64,000 bases of DNA from JAPHSX01 sp050298555 (GTDB taxonomy: Bacteria > Pseudomonadota > Gammaproteobacteria > Thiohalomonadales > Thiohalomonadaceae): the NCBI GenBank assembly GCA_050298555.1, contig JBNKUL010000081.1, forward strand, positions 1-64,000, read 5' to 3'. The position numbers and the translations under genes are program-made. Shown one piece after another: positions 51,096 through 58,487 of this stretch. The notes under the pieces are model-generated. The model did no database searches and was not told the DNA's origin. It worked only from the letters and a program-made list of their open reading frames with translations. Position 1 is the first letter of the stretch, and each line of letters starts with the position of its first letter.

Positions 51096-51905
51096 ATGCC
51101 AATGGTAATCAACACCAACGTAATGTCACTCAATGCCCAGCGCAACCTGATGAAGACCAATCAGCAGCTGGGTGTTGCTCTGCAGCGCCTCTCATCCGGC
51201 CTGCGCATCAACAGTGCTAAGGACGATGCGGCCGGCCTCTCTGTTGCCGAGGGCCTGCAGTCATCCATTCGCGGTAATGGTGTTGCCATCCGCAACGCCA
51301 ATGACGGTATCTCCATCGGTCAGACCGCCGAGGGTGCGCTGGGTCAGATCGCCGGCAACCTGCAGCGTATGCGTGAGATCGCGGTACAGGCCTCCAACGC
51401 CGGCGTCGACGGCAACCTGCTGCAGACCGAGGTGACCCAGCTGCAGGAGGAGATCGCCCGTATCGTTGACTCTACCGAGTTCAACGGCACCCAGCTGCTG
51501 GATACCGCCGCTACCCTGACCTTCCAGGTAGGCTCGAACAACCAGGCCACCCACCAGCTGGATGTGAGCACCTCCAGCCTGACCGGCATGACCACCTACA
51601 GTGCGGTGGATGTCACCAGCCAGGCGGCGGCACAGAGCCTGCTTGATAGTATCGATACCGATATCGGTACAGTTACCACCGCGCGTGCCAAGTTCGGTGC
51701 GGTACAGAACCGCTTCGAGGCGGTGGTCTCTAACCTGTCGAACTACACCGAGAACCTCTCCGCTGCGAACAGCCGCATCATGGATGCCGATTTCGCTGCC
51801 GAGACGGCGGCACTGAGTCGGGCGCAGATCCTGCAGCAGGCCGGTATCGGTATGCTGGCCCAAGCTAACGCTGCACCGCAGAACGTGCTGGGTCTGCTTC
51901 GCTAA
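51096..51905 (+). CDS. Flagellin 2
   Basis: A 269-residue flagellin, nearly identical to flagellins 3 and 4. Differences from flagellin 3 include EGLQSSIRGNG versus EGLNSAIRGNA, SSLTGMTT versus SSLTSMTT, and the ending ANAAPQNVLGLLR. N- and C-terminal helices are complete. The start at 51096 (MPMVINTN) follows GAGGAG and matches other flagellins; the frame extends 10 codons upstream. Short variable region and surface Ser/Thr are likely glycosylation sites, given the pse genes. Confidence 0.95.
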   Translation: MPMVINTNVMSLNAQRNLMKTNQQLGVALQRLSSGLRINSAKDDAAGLSVAEGLQSSIRGNGVAIRNANDGISIGQTAEGALGQIAGNLQRMREIAVQASNAGVDGNLLQTEVTQLQEEIARIVDSTEFNGTQLLDTAATLTFQVGSNNQATHQLDVSTSSLTGMTTYSAVDVTSQAAAQSLLDSIDTDIGTVTTARAKFGAVQNRFEAVVSNLSNYTENLSAANSRIMDADFAAETAALSRAQILQQAGIGMLAQANAAPQNVLGLLR

Positions 51906-51935
51906 GCGACCTACAGGCCATAGCCTGGAATGTAG

Positions 51936-51966
51936 ACGGGCCCCCTTCATGGGGCCCGTTTTTTTT
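51936..51966 (+). terminator. Terminator of flagellin 2
   Basis: ACGGGCCCC pairs with GGGGCCCGT around CTTCAT, then TTTTTTT. Confidence 0.93.
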
Positions 51967-52050
51967 GTGCTGATAAATGGTGAATTAGCCACGTTGCAGT
52001 AGGAGCTATGCCGTATAGCGTCGTGTTGGCCTCGTCGTGGAATATTTTTC

Positions 52051-52077
52051 TAAAGTTATTTTGTTGCTAGCCGATAA
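52051..52077 (+). promoter_or_regulatory. Sigma-28 promoter of flagellin 3
   Basis: TAAAGTTA, 11 bases, GCCGATAA: one mismatch from consensus. Confidence 0.94.
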
Positions 52078-52088
52078 CATCAACAAGG

Positions 52089-52149
52089 GCGGTAAATATC
52101 ATCTTTCAGGTATATCCGCTAAAGACTAAAGCCACCGCCAGGGGCGGTG
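52089..52149 (+). promoter_or_regulatory. Two-hairpin 5' leader of flagellin 3
   Basis: Hairpin 1 pairs GCGG (52089-52092) with CCGC (52116-52119), helped by AATAT/ATATT-like bases; hairpin 2 pairs CACCGCC (52133-52139) with GGCGGTG (52143-52149) around a 3-base loop. Hairpin 1 again starts 12 bases after the -10 box. Confidence 0.7.
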
Positions 52150-52168
52150 ATGAAGAGGAGATAGAGCC

Positions 52169-52978
52169 ATGCCAATGGTAATCAACACCAACGTAATGTC
52201 ACTCAATGCCCAGCGCAACCTGATGAAGACCAATCAGCAGCTGGGAGTTGCCCTGCAGCGCCTCTCATCCGGCCTGCGCATCAACAGCGCCAAGGACGAC
52301 GCGGCGGGCCTCTCCGTTGCCGAGGGCTTGAACTCAGCTATTCGCGGTAATGCCGTTGCCATCCGCAACGCCAATGACGGTATCTCCATCGGTCAGACCG
52401 CCGAGGGTGCACTGGGACAGATCGCCGGCAACCTGCAGCGTATGCGTGAGATCGCGGTACAGGCCTCCAACGCCGGTGTCGACGGCAACCTGCTGCAGAC
52501 CGAGGTGACCCAGCTGCAGGAGGAGATCGCCCGTATCGTCGACTCCACCGAGTTCAACGGCACCCAGCTGCTGGATACCGCCGCTACCCTGACCTTCCAG
52601 GTAGGCTCGAACAACCAGGCCACCCACCAGCTGGATGTGAGTACCTCTAGCCTCACCAGCATGACCACCTACAGTGCAGTGGATGTCACCAGCCAGGCGG
52701 CGGCACAGAGCCTGCTTGACAGCATCGATACCGATATCAGTACGGTGACTACCGCGCGTGCCAAGTTCGGTGCGATACAGAACCGCTTCGAGGCAGTGGT
52801 CTCCAACCTGTCGAACTACACCGAGAACCTCTCCGCTGCGAACAGCCGCATCATGGATGCCGACTTCGCCGCCGAGACGGCCGCGTTGAGTCGGGCGCAG
52901 ATCCTGCAGCAGGCCGGTATCGGCATGCTGGCACAGGCCAACAGCGCACCGCAAAATGTGCTGGGTCTGCTCGGATAA
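52169..52978 (+). CDS. Flagellin 3
   Basis: A 269-residue flagellin, the middle member of the array. N-terminal LQRLSSGLRINSAKDDAAGL and C-terminal ALSRAQILQQAGIGML blocks are intact. It keeps EEIARIVD and GSNNQATH like flagellin 2 but has SAIRGNA, TSMTT, FGAIQNRF and ANSAPQNVLGLLG like flagellin 4, so it looks like a mosaic of its neighbours. Own sigma-28 promoter and terminator. Confidence 0.95.
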   Translation: MPMVINTNVMSLNAQRNLMKTNQQLGVALQRLSSGLRINSAKDDAAGLSVAEGLNSAIRGNAVAIRNANDGISIGQTAEGALGQIAGNLQRMREIAVQASNAGVDGNLLQTEVTQLQEEIARIVDSTEFNGTQLLDTAATLTFQVGSNNQATHQLDVSTSSLTSMTTYSAVDVTSQAAAQSLLDSIDTDISTVTTARAKFGAIQNRFEAVVSNLSNYTENLSAANSRIMDADFAAETAALSRAQILQQAGIGMLAQANSAPQNVLGLLG

Positions 52979-53008
52979 GTGGCTAACCCCGCCTTATAGC
53001 GCAAAAAA

Positions 53009-53040
53009 GAAAGGGCCCCGTTGGGGCCCTTTCTCATTTT
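53009..53040 (+). terminator. Terminator of flagellin 3
   Basis: GAAAGGGCCCC pairs with GGGGCCCTTTC around GTT, then TCATTTTG. The T-run is broken by C and A. Confidence 0.85.
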
Positions 53041-53113
53041 GCCTTAATAAATTCATTTAAGATCATTGGGTTAGGGTTCTTTGTGAGTGGTTGGTGCGTG
53101 AGTGAATTTTTTC

Positions 53114-53140
53114 TAAAGTTTTCTGTATAGCGGCCGATAA
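53114..53140 (+). promoter_or_regulatory. Sigma-28 promoter of flagellin 4
   Basis: TAAAGTTT, 11 bases, GCCGATAA: a perfect match to the consensus. Confidence 0.96.
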
Positions 53141-53151
53141 ACATAACGAAG

Positions 53152-53212
53152 GCGGTAAATATCAGTTTACAGGGTATGTCCGCAAAAGGTTAAGCCACCG
53201 CCAGGGGCGGTG
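53152..53212 (+). promoter_or_regulatory. Two-hairpin 5' leader of flagellin 4
   Basis: Hairpin 1 pairs GCGG (53152-53155) with CCGC (53180-53183); hairpin 2 pairs CACCGCC (53196-53202) with GGCGGTG (53206-53212). Spacing from the -10 box (12 bases) and to GAGGAG matches the other two leaders. Confidence 0.7.
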
Positions 53213-53231
53213 ATGAAGAGGAGATAGAGCC

Positions 53232-54041
53232 ATGCCAATGGTAATCAACACCAACGTAATGTCACTCAATGCCCAGCGTAACCTGATGAAAACCAATCAG
53301 CAGCTGGGTGTTGCCCTGCAGCGCCTCTCATCCGGCCTGCGTATCAACAGTGCCAAGGACGACGCGGCGGGTCTGTCAGTTGCCGAGGGCTTGAACTCAG
53401 CTATTCGCGGTAATGCCGTTGCCATCCGCAACGCCAATGACGGTATCTCCATCGGTCAGACCGCCGAGGGTGCGCTGGGACAGATCGCCGGCAACCTGCA
53501 GCGTATGCGTGAGATCGCGGTACAGGCCTCCAACGCCGGCGTCGACGGCAACCTGCTGCAGACCGAGGTGACCCAGCTGCAGGAGGAGATCAAGCGTATC
53601 GTCGACTCCACCGAGTTCAACGGCACCCAGCTGCTGGATACCGCCGCTACACTGACTTTCCAGGTAGGCTCGGACAATCAGGCCACCCACCAGCTGGATG
53701 TAAGCACCTCCAGCCTGACCAGCATGACCACCTACAGTGCGGTGGATGTCACCAGCCAGGCGGCGGCACAGAGCCTGCTTGACAGTATTGACGCCGATAT
53801 TAGTACGGTTACCACCGCGCGTGCCAAATTCGGTGCGATACAGAACCGTTTCGAGGCGGTGGTCTCTAACCTGTCGAACTACAACGAGAACCTCTCCGCT
53901 GCGAACAGCCGCATCATGGATGCCGATTTCGCTGCCGAGACGGCCGCGTTGAGTCGGGCGCAGATCCTGCAGCAGGCCGGTATCGGCATGCTGGCACAGG
54001 CTAACAGCGCGCCGCAGAATGTGCTGGGGCTCCTCGGCTAG
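53232..54041 (+). CDS. Flagellin 4
   Basis: A 269-residue flagellin, last of the array. Distinctive residues are KRIVD (for ARIVD), GSDNQATH, SIDADIST and NYNENLSA. All flagellin landmarks are complete. It has the best sigma-28 promoter of the set. No strong terminator follows; a hairpin without T-run lies before flaG, so read-through into flaG-fliD-fliS is possible. Confidence 0.95.
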   Translation: MPMVINTNVMSLNAQRNLMKTNQQLGVALQRLSSGLRINSAKDDAAGLSVAEGLNSAIRGNAVAIRNANDGISIGQTAEGALGQIAGNLQRMREIAVQASNAGVDGNLLQTEVTQLQEEIKRIVDSTEFNGTQLLDTAATLTFQVGSDNQATHQLDVSTSSLTSMTTYSAVDVTSQAAAQSLLDSIDADISTVTTARAKFGAIQNRFEAVVSNLSNYNENLSAANSRIMDADFAAETAALSRAQILQQAGIGMLAQANSAPQNVLGLLG

Positions 54042-54069
54042 GAGTCCTGGAGCGGAATTGGCTATAATT

Positions 54070-54096
54070 GGCGGGTTCCCATAACTGGGGCCCGCC
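54070..54096 (+). promoter_or_regulatory. Hairpin between flagellin 4 and flaG
   Basis: GGCGGG (54070-54075) pairs with CCCGCC (54091-54096), with inner CCC/GGG. No T-run follows, so it could be a processing or attenuation site. A TATAAT at 54063-54068 just before it could be a -10 box for flaG, but no -35 box is seen. Confidence 0.5.
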
Positions 54097-54119
54097 CTTA
54101 ATGGCAAGAAGAGGGATGA

Positions 54120-54515
54120 ATGATGGATACTGCAGACAAAATGACCCAGGTCAATGCGCGTTCTATGCAGCCCGCTACTCCTGTATCCAAAGTGGCAAAG
54201 TTTCGCGCTGTGGAGGAGACGGGTAAGGACGAGAAGCGGACCGATAAGCGAGAGAGCGTCCAACAGGCTGCCGAGAAGCTTAAGCAGATGTCGCATGAGG
54301 AGCTTGCGCAGACGGCTAGCGAGATTAGTGACTTCGTGCAAAATATTCAGCGCAATCTGAATTTTTCTGTACATGATGATACCGGTAAGCCCGTTATCAA
54401 GGTCACCGATAAGGAGACCAATGAGGTCATACGCCAGATTCCAACCGAAGAGGTTCTGCAACTGCAGAAGTTCATCAGCGACGCCTCAGGAATCCTCTTC
54501 AAGGCGAAAGTGTAA
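54120..54515 (+). CDS. flaG: FlaG family protein
   Basis: A 131-residue FlaG protein, associated with control of filament length; its mechanism is unclear. A disordered, charged N-terminus precedes the conserved C-terminal half: FVQNIQRNLNFSVHDDTGKPVIKVTDKETNEVIRQIPTEEVLQL (landmarks NFSVHDDTGKPVIKV and IRQIPTEEV). Two ATG codons begin it (54120, 54123) after AGAGGG. It lies between flagellin and fliD, as in Vibrio and Pseudomonas. Confidence 0.9.
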   Translation: MMDTADKMTQVNARSMQPATPVSKVAKFRAVEETGKDEKRTDKRESVQQAAEKLKQMSHEELAQTASEISDFVQNIQRNLNFSVHDDTGKPVIKVTDKETNEVIRQIPTEEVLQLQKFISDASGILFKAKV

Positions 54516-54544
54516 GGCGGCAAAACATAGATAGGTGAGTAGAT

Positions 54545-55918
54545 ATGCTTAGTGCACCCGGAATCGGTTCAGGGCTCGATATTAACGGCATCATCACAAA
54601 GCTGATGCAGTTAGAGCGGCGTCCGCTCGACAATCTTGAGCAGAAGCAGAGCGAGTACCAGGCGCAGCTAAGTGCCTACGGTAAGATCAAGAGCTCGCTG
54701 AGCACCATGCAGACGGCGCTGGATGACCTGCGCTTCGAGTCTCGCTACCTGGACTTCACGGCCACCTCATCCAACGAAACCGCCTTTACCTCCACGGCAG
54801 ATAGCACCGCAGCAGCCGGTAGCTATGGTGTAACCGTCAATACCCTGGCGAAGGCTCACAAAATCTCCTCAGCCACTATTGCTGACACGGCAACTGCCCT
54901 GGGTACCGGTTCCATCGATATTTCAGTGGGTGGCAACAGTTTTTCTGTGGCCATCGACGCTACCAACAATACCCTTAGCGGCATTAGCAGCGCGATCAAT
55001 AGCGCCGCCGATAACACCGGCGTTACCGCCACCATCATTACCGACGCCAGTGGCAGTCACCTGGTACTCAGTTCTGACTCGACCGGCACCACCAATTCTC
55101 TGAGCGTTACCATTAATGACAGTGATGCCTCGACGACAGATGGCACTGGCCTGTCCCAGCTACTGGAGGATCAGTCGGGCGTAGGCACTGGCCCCTACCA
55201 GTTCAATGAAATTACTGCTGCCGTGGACGCCTCCGTGACCGTGGACGGCTTCAACATTACCAGTGCCAGCAATATCATCGATGGGGCAATTCAGGGGGTC
55301 ACCCTGAATCTGCAGCAAGAGGGTACTACGGGTACGCTGACCATTGGCCGTGATAGCACGGTGGTCAAAGAGCGGGTCCAGGCCTTTGTTGAGGCTTATA
55401 ATGCCTACCAGTTCCAGCTCGGGATCAGTAAGAGCGAAACCGGCGATCTGAATGGTGATACCACCCTTATCCATCTGGATAACCAGATTCGAGATATCTT
55501 CAATAACCCCTCCGCCTCGGCAACGGGGGCTTACCAGTACTTGAGCTCTATCGGTGTTTCCACCGATAAGACAGGGATCCTTTCGCTTAACGAGGCAGAC
55601 CTGACATCTGCGCTGGAGCAGGATTTTGACGGCGTGGTCTCCTTCTTTGCCAATACCACCGACGGTTTTGGCAACCGTATGAACACCCTGCTCGACAGTT
55701 TCGTCTCCACGAACGGGCTGATCGAAAACCGTACCGACGGTATCAACTCCCGTTTGGACTATCTGGAGACACAAAAAGATACGGTAATGGCGCGCCTGGA
55801 CGCGGTAGAAGCGCGTTATGTGCGCCAGTTCAGTGCCCTGGATGCGATGGTGGCGCAGTTTAATAACACCGGGAGTTTTCTTGCCCAGCAGCTGGCAGGC
55901 CTACCGGGTGCGGGTTAA
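54545..55918 (+). CDS. fliD: Filament cap protein FliD (HAP2)
   Basis: Forms the pentameric or hexameric cap at the filament tip that folds flagellin. The 457-residue protein begins with PGIGSGLDINGIITKLMQLE, has coiled-coil N- and C-terminal regions (LDNLEQKQSEYQAQLSAYGK; LDYLETQKDTVMARLDAVEARY shown as parts LDYLETQKDTV and VEARYVRQFSALDA), and a variable Ser/Thr/Asp-rich middle. The C-terminus is LAQQLAGLPGAG. It is 29 bases after flaG. Confidence 0.95.
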   Translation: MLSAPGIGSGLDINGIITKLMQLERRPLDNLEQKQSEYQAQLSAYGKIKSSLSTMQTALDDLRFESRYLDFTATSSNETAFTSTADSTAAAGSYGVTVNTLAKAHKISSATIADTATALGTGSIDISVGGNSFSVAIDATNNTLSGISSAINSAADNTGVTATIITDASGSHLVLSSDSTGTTNSLSVTINDSDASTTDGTGLSQLLEDQSGVGTGPYQFNEITAAVDASVTVDGFNITSASNIIDGAIQGVTLNLQQEGTTGTLTIGRDSTVVKERVQAFVEAYNAYQFQLGISKSETGDLNGDTTLIHLDNQIRDIFNNPSASATGAYQYLSSIGVSTDKTGILSLNEADLTSALEQDFDGVVSFFANTTDGFGNRMNTLLDSFVSTNGLIENRTDGINSRLDYLETQKDTVMARLDAVEARYVRQFSALDAMVAQFNNTGSFLAQQLAGLPGAG

Positions 55919-55989
55919 GCGGTATATTCTTGGTACAATGATTGCCTACACACTGCCCAGTGCCAAAATATCGTGAGGAGTATGTACAT

Positions 55990-56451
55990 ATGAACACCTA
56001 TGCCAAGCCCAGGGGACACGACCACTACAACAAGGTAAGTGTTGAGTCGGATGTCCATGAGGCCAGCCCTCACCGTCTGATTCAGAAGCTGATCCACGGG
56101 GCGATGGAGAAGATGGCCGTTGCCAAAGGCGCTATTGAGCGTAACGACTACGCTGCCAAGAGCCGTTATATCAGCTGGGCCATCTCCATTATCGACGGCC
56201 TGCGTATGAGCCTTGATATGGAGGCCGGTGGCGAGATCGCAAAAAATCTTGAGTCGCTCTACGAATATATGAGCCGTCGTCTCTACGAGGCCAATACCAC
56301 CAATGACGTCGCGATTATCGACGAGGTGACTGGTCTGATGCGTGAGATTCAGGAGGCTTGGGACGGTATCGCCGATGAGGTGAATGAGCAGCCTTCCGCC
56401 TCGAAACCGGAAGACAAGGGACCCGGTTCACGTATCTCTATTGGCGTCTAG
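55990..56451 (+). CDS. fliS: Flagellin export chaperone FliS
   Basis: FliS binds the C-terminus of newly made flagellin to stop premature polymerisation. The 153-residue helical protein has HDHYNKVSVESDVHEASPHRLIQKLIHGAME at its start (landmarks HYNKVSVE, SPHRLIQKL), then NDYAAKSRYISWAISIIDGL and ESLYEYMSRRLYEANT. GAGGAG lies before the ATG at 55990; the frame runs 16 codons further upstream. A Pro/Ser-rich tail follows residue 130. fliT follows 15 bases later. Confidence 0.95.
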   Translation: MNTYAKPRGHDHYNKVSVESDVHEASPHRLIQKLIHGAMEKMAVAKGAIERNDYAAKSRYISWAISIIDGLRMSLDMEAGGEIAKNLESLYEYMSRRLYEANTTNDVAIIDEVTGLMREIQEAWDGIADEVNEQPSASKPEDKGPGSRISIGV

Positions 56452-56466
56452 GTTCGCCCTTTTCTG

Positions 56467-56778
56467 ATGAGTACGATCTCCCAACGCTGGCAGCCGATAG
56501 CGGCGCTGACCGGCAAAATGATGGCGCTGGCCAGGGAAGAGGAGTGGGAGGAGATCCCGCCTATTGAGCTTGAGCGCCGTGCCCTGCTGGAAGAGTTCTT
56601 CGAGAGCCCTGTCAGTAGCGAGGATGCTGCGGAGGTCAGGGAGCTGATTCAGGCCCTGCTCGCTACCGACAAGCAGATTATGGAGCTGGGCAGCAACGCC
56701 AGCAACGAGCTGCTGGGCAAGCTGAACGCCTTTGCTACAGGTCGTAAGGCGAAACAGGCCTACTCGCAACACACTTAA
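56467..56778 (+). CDS. FliT-like flagellar chaperone
   Basis: A 103-residue helical protein in the position of fliT. It has no strong family signature, but the helix pattern (LALAREEEWEEIPPIELERRALLEEFF seen in parts, then VRELIQALLATDKQIMEL) and place after fliS fit FliT, the FliD chaperone. Length is close to that of known FliT. I infer the role mainly from position. A perfect inverted repeat and then fleQ follow. Confidence 0.65.
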   Translation: MSTISQRWQPIAALTGKMMALAREEEWEEIPPIELERRALLEEFFESPVSSEDAAEVRELIQALLATDKQIMELGSNASNELLGKLNAFATGRKAKQAYSQHT

Positions 56779-56807
56779 GCGTCATATTTTCCACTTTTTC
56801 CCTTCTT

Positions 56808-56831
56808 TATTGCTAAAAATCAATTTTTAGC
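56808..56831. terminator. A+T-rich perfect inverted repeat between fliT and fleQ
   Basis: TTGCTAAAAAT and ATTTTTAGCAA are perfect complements around CA. It can act as a terminator in either direction, or as a regulator site in the fleQ upstream region; a TTGACA at 56841-56846 just after it may be the fleQ -35 box. Confidence 0.6.
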
Positions 56832-56912
56832 AAGCCAATATTTTGACATCGTGATAACTCGTGTTAAGCTCCTTCTGTAACTTATTGATATAAGTATAAA
56901 AGAAGGAAGCCC

Positions 56913-58334
56913 ATGAGCACCGATGCAATTCTGTTAGTTACAAGCAACGACAAGTTGGTAAATCAGATGCAGGCCGTTGTCTCCTTTGTTGACGGCAGTG
57001 AGGTGATAGCCTGCGAGCCTGACGACTGGAGCGGCCCTATCGGTGACGAGTCATTGAAGGCGGTGCTGATTGGTATGGACGGGCCGGACGGTCTGCTAAG
57101 TGAGATAGACGCCCACCTGCAGCGGGCCAAGCGCCGGCTGCCGCTGTTCCTGATGAGCGAGGAGGAGGGGAGGGAGGCGCCAGAAGGAGTCCTCGGCATA
57201 CTGACCTATCCGCTGCGCTACAACCAGCTCATCACCGCACTGCATCGTGCCAACGCCTACCGCGCCAGCCGTCATACCCATGGCGCCGGTGCCGCCGAGC
57301 TGGCGAGGGTGATGGTGGGGCAGAGCCCTGCCATCAGTCAGGTGCGCCAGCTGATCGAGCAGGTGGCCGACTCCGACGCCAATGTGTTAGTGCTGGGAGA
57401 GTCGGGAACCGGTAAAGAGGTGGTCGCCAAGAGTCTGCACTACCTCTCCTCACGTCGCGATAAGCCCTTCGTCCCAGTCAACTGTGGCGCCATCCCCAAG
57501 GATCTGCTGGAGAGTGAGCTCTTCGGTCACGAAAAGGGGGCCTTTACCGGCGCCCTGACCGCCCGACAGGGCCGTTTTGAGATCGCCGAGGGGGGCACCC
57601 TGTTCCTCGACGAGATCGGCGATATGCCGATGCCGATGCAGGTAAAGCTGTTGCGCGTACTGCAGGAGCGCACCTTCGAACGGGTTGGTAGCAATAAAAG
57701 TATTAGCACAAACGTGCGGGTAATTGCGGCGACTCACCGTAATCTTGAGGATAACATCGCCGATGGTAGCTTCCGCGAAGACCTGTTCTATCGCCTCAAT
57801 GTCTTTCCCATCGAGATGCCCTCCCTGCGCGAGCGTCCGGAGGACGTGCCGCTGCTGGCCAACGAGCTGATCCGTCGTCTGCAGAATATGGGACGCGGCA
57901 GTTTTCAGATGACTCCCGCCGCCATGGCATCGCTGAGTGGCTATCCCTGGCCCGGCAATGTGCGTGAGCTGGCGAACCTGATGGAGCGTCTCACCATTAT
58001 GTTCAACGAGGGGGTAGTCGATTACGGCGACCTGCCGCCCAAGTATCAGGTCGAAGGGGGCGGGCCGGACGAGGCCTTCGCCATGCCCGAGCCTGATAAG
58101 GAGAGCCCGGCACCTGAGCCTGCTGAAGTGCAGGGAGCCGTCGAAACGGTCAATACCCTGCCCGCCGATGGCCTCAATCTCAAGGAGCACATGGCCGAGG
58201 TGGAGAAAGAGTTTATCCAGCAGGCGATGGATGCCGCCGAAGGGGTGGTGGCCCATGCCGCCAAGCTGCTGGGAATGCGACGCACCACCCTGGTGGAGAA
58301 GATGCGCAAATACGGACTGCAGCGTAACGACTAG
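56913..58334 (+). CDS. fleQ: Flagellar master regulator FleQ
   Basis: A 473-residue sigma-54 enhancer-binding protein and, in Pseudomonas, also a c-di-GMP receptor. An N-terminal FleQ receiver-like domain (about 1-120) lacks a recognisable phosphoacceptor context. The AAA+ domain (about 135-370) has Walker A GESGTGKE at 162-169, GAFTGA at 209-214, and GGTLFLDEIGDMP. A C-terminal Fis-type DNA-binding helix ends MRRTTLVEKMRKYGLQ. It probably acts at the sigma-54 promoters of flgA, flgB, flgG, flagellin 1 and fleS. A weak TTGACA-type promoter, not sigma-54, lies upstream. Confidence 0.95.
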   Translation: MSTDAILLVTSNDKLVNQMQAVVSFVDGSEVIACEPDDWSGPIGDESLKAVLIGMDGPDGLLSEIDAHLQRAKRRLPLFLMSEEEGREAPEGVLGILTYPLRYNQLITALHRANAYRASRHTHGAGAAELARVMVGQSPAISQVRQLIEQVADSDANVLVLGESGTGKEVVAKSLHYLSSRRDKPFVPVNCGAIPKDLLESELFGHEKGAFTGALTARQGRFEIAEGGTLFLDEIGDMPMPMQVKLLRVLQERTFERVGSNKSISTNVRVIAATHRNLEDNIADGSFREDLFYRLNVFPIEMPSLRERPEDVPLLANELIRRLQNMGRGSFQMTPAAMASLSGYPWPGNVRELANLMERLTIMFNEGVVDYGDLPPKYQVEGGGPDEAFAMPEPDKESPAPEPAEVQGAVETVNTLPADGLNLKEHMAEVEKEFIQQAMDAAEGVVAHAAKLLGMRRTTLVEKMRKYGLQRND

Positions 58335-58434
58335 GCCAATCGGGGCAGCGATTTCCCTGCTGCCACCTCTTTCAGATTTCGTCAATATTTTGCCACCAAG
58401 TTGTAACTCATTGTAATAAATAAGTAAATTGCGC

Positions 58435-58450
58435 AGGCACGCCATTTGCA
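58435..58450 (+). promoter_or_regulatory. Sigma-54 promoter for fleSR
   Basis: AGGCACGCCATTTGCA has GG at 58436-58437 and GC at 58448-58449, exactly 12 bases apart, 37 bases before fleS. It fits the known FleQ-to-FleSR step of the cascade. Confidence 0.88.
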
Positions 58451-58487
58451 TTGCTAAGGCTAACCATTAAATTCGGAGCCGTAAGCA

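Larger units (their letters stand above)
51096..54041 (+). repeat. Tandem array of three near-identical flagellin units
   Basis: Flagellins 2, 3 and 4 (starts 51096, 52169 and 53232, about 1.07 kb apart) repeat promoter, leader, coding sequence and terminator. Coding sequences differ at few residues and mostly at synonymous sites, pointing to recent duplication and gene conversion. Confidence 0.9.

Noticed and set aside
54060..54096. TTGGC-N-TTGGC near flaG as a sigma-54 promoter.
   Set aside because: The GG-to-GC distance is 11 rather than the strict 12 and the halves match poorly.
53397..54461. A long minus-strand open frame opposite flagellin 4 and flaG.
   Set aside because: The same kind of frame appears opposite flagellins 2 and 3 because the genes are near copies; it tracks the flagellin codons and has no ribosome site.
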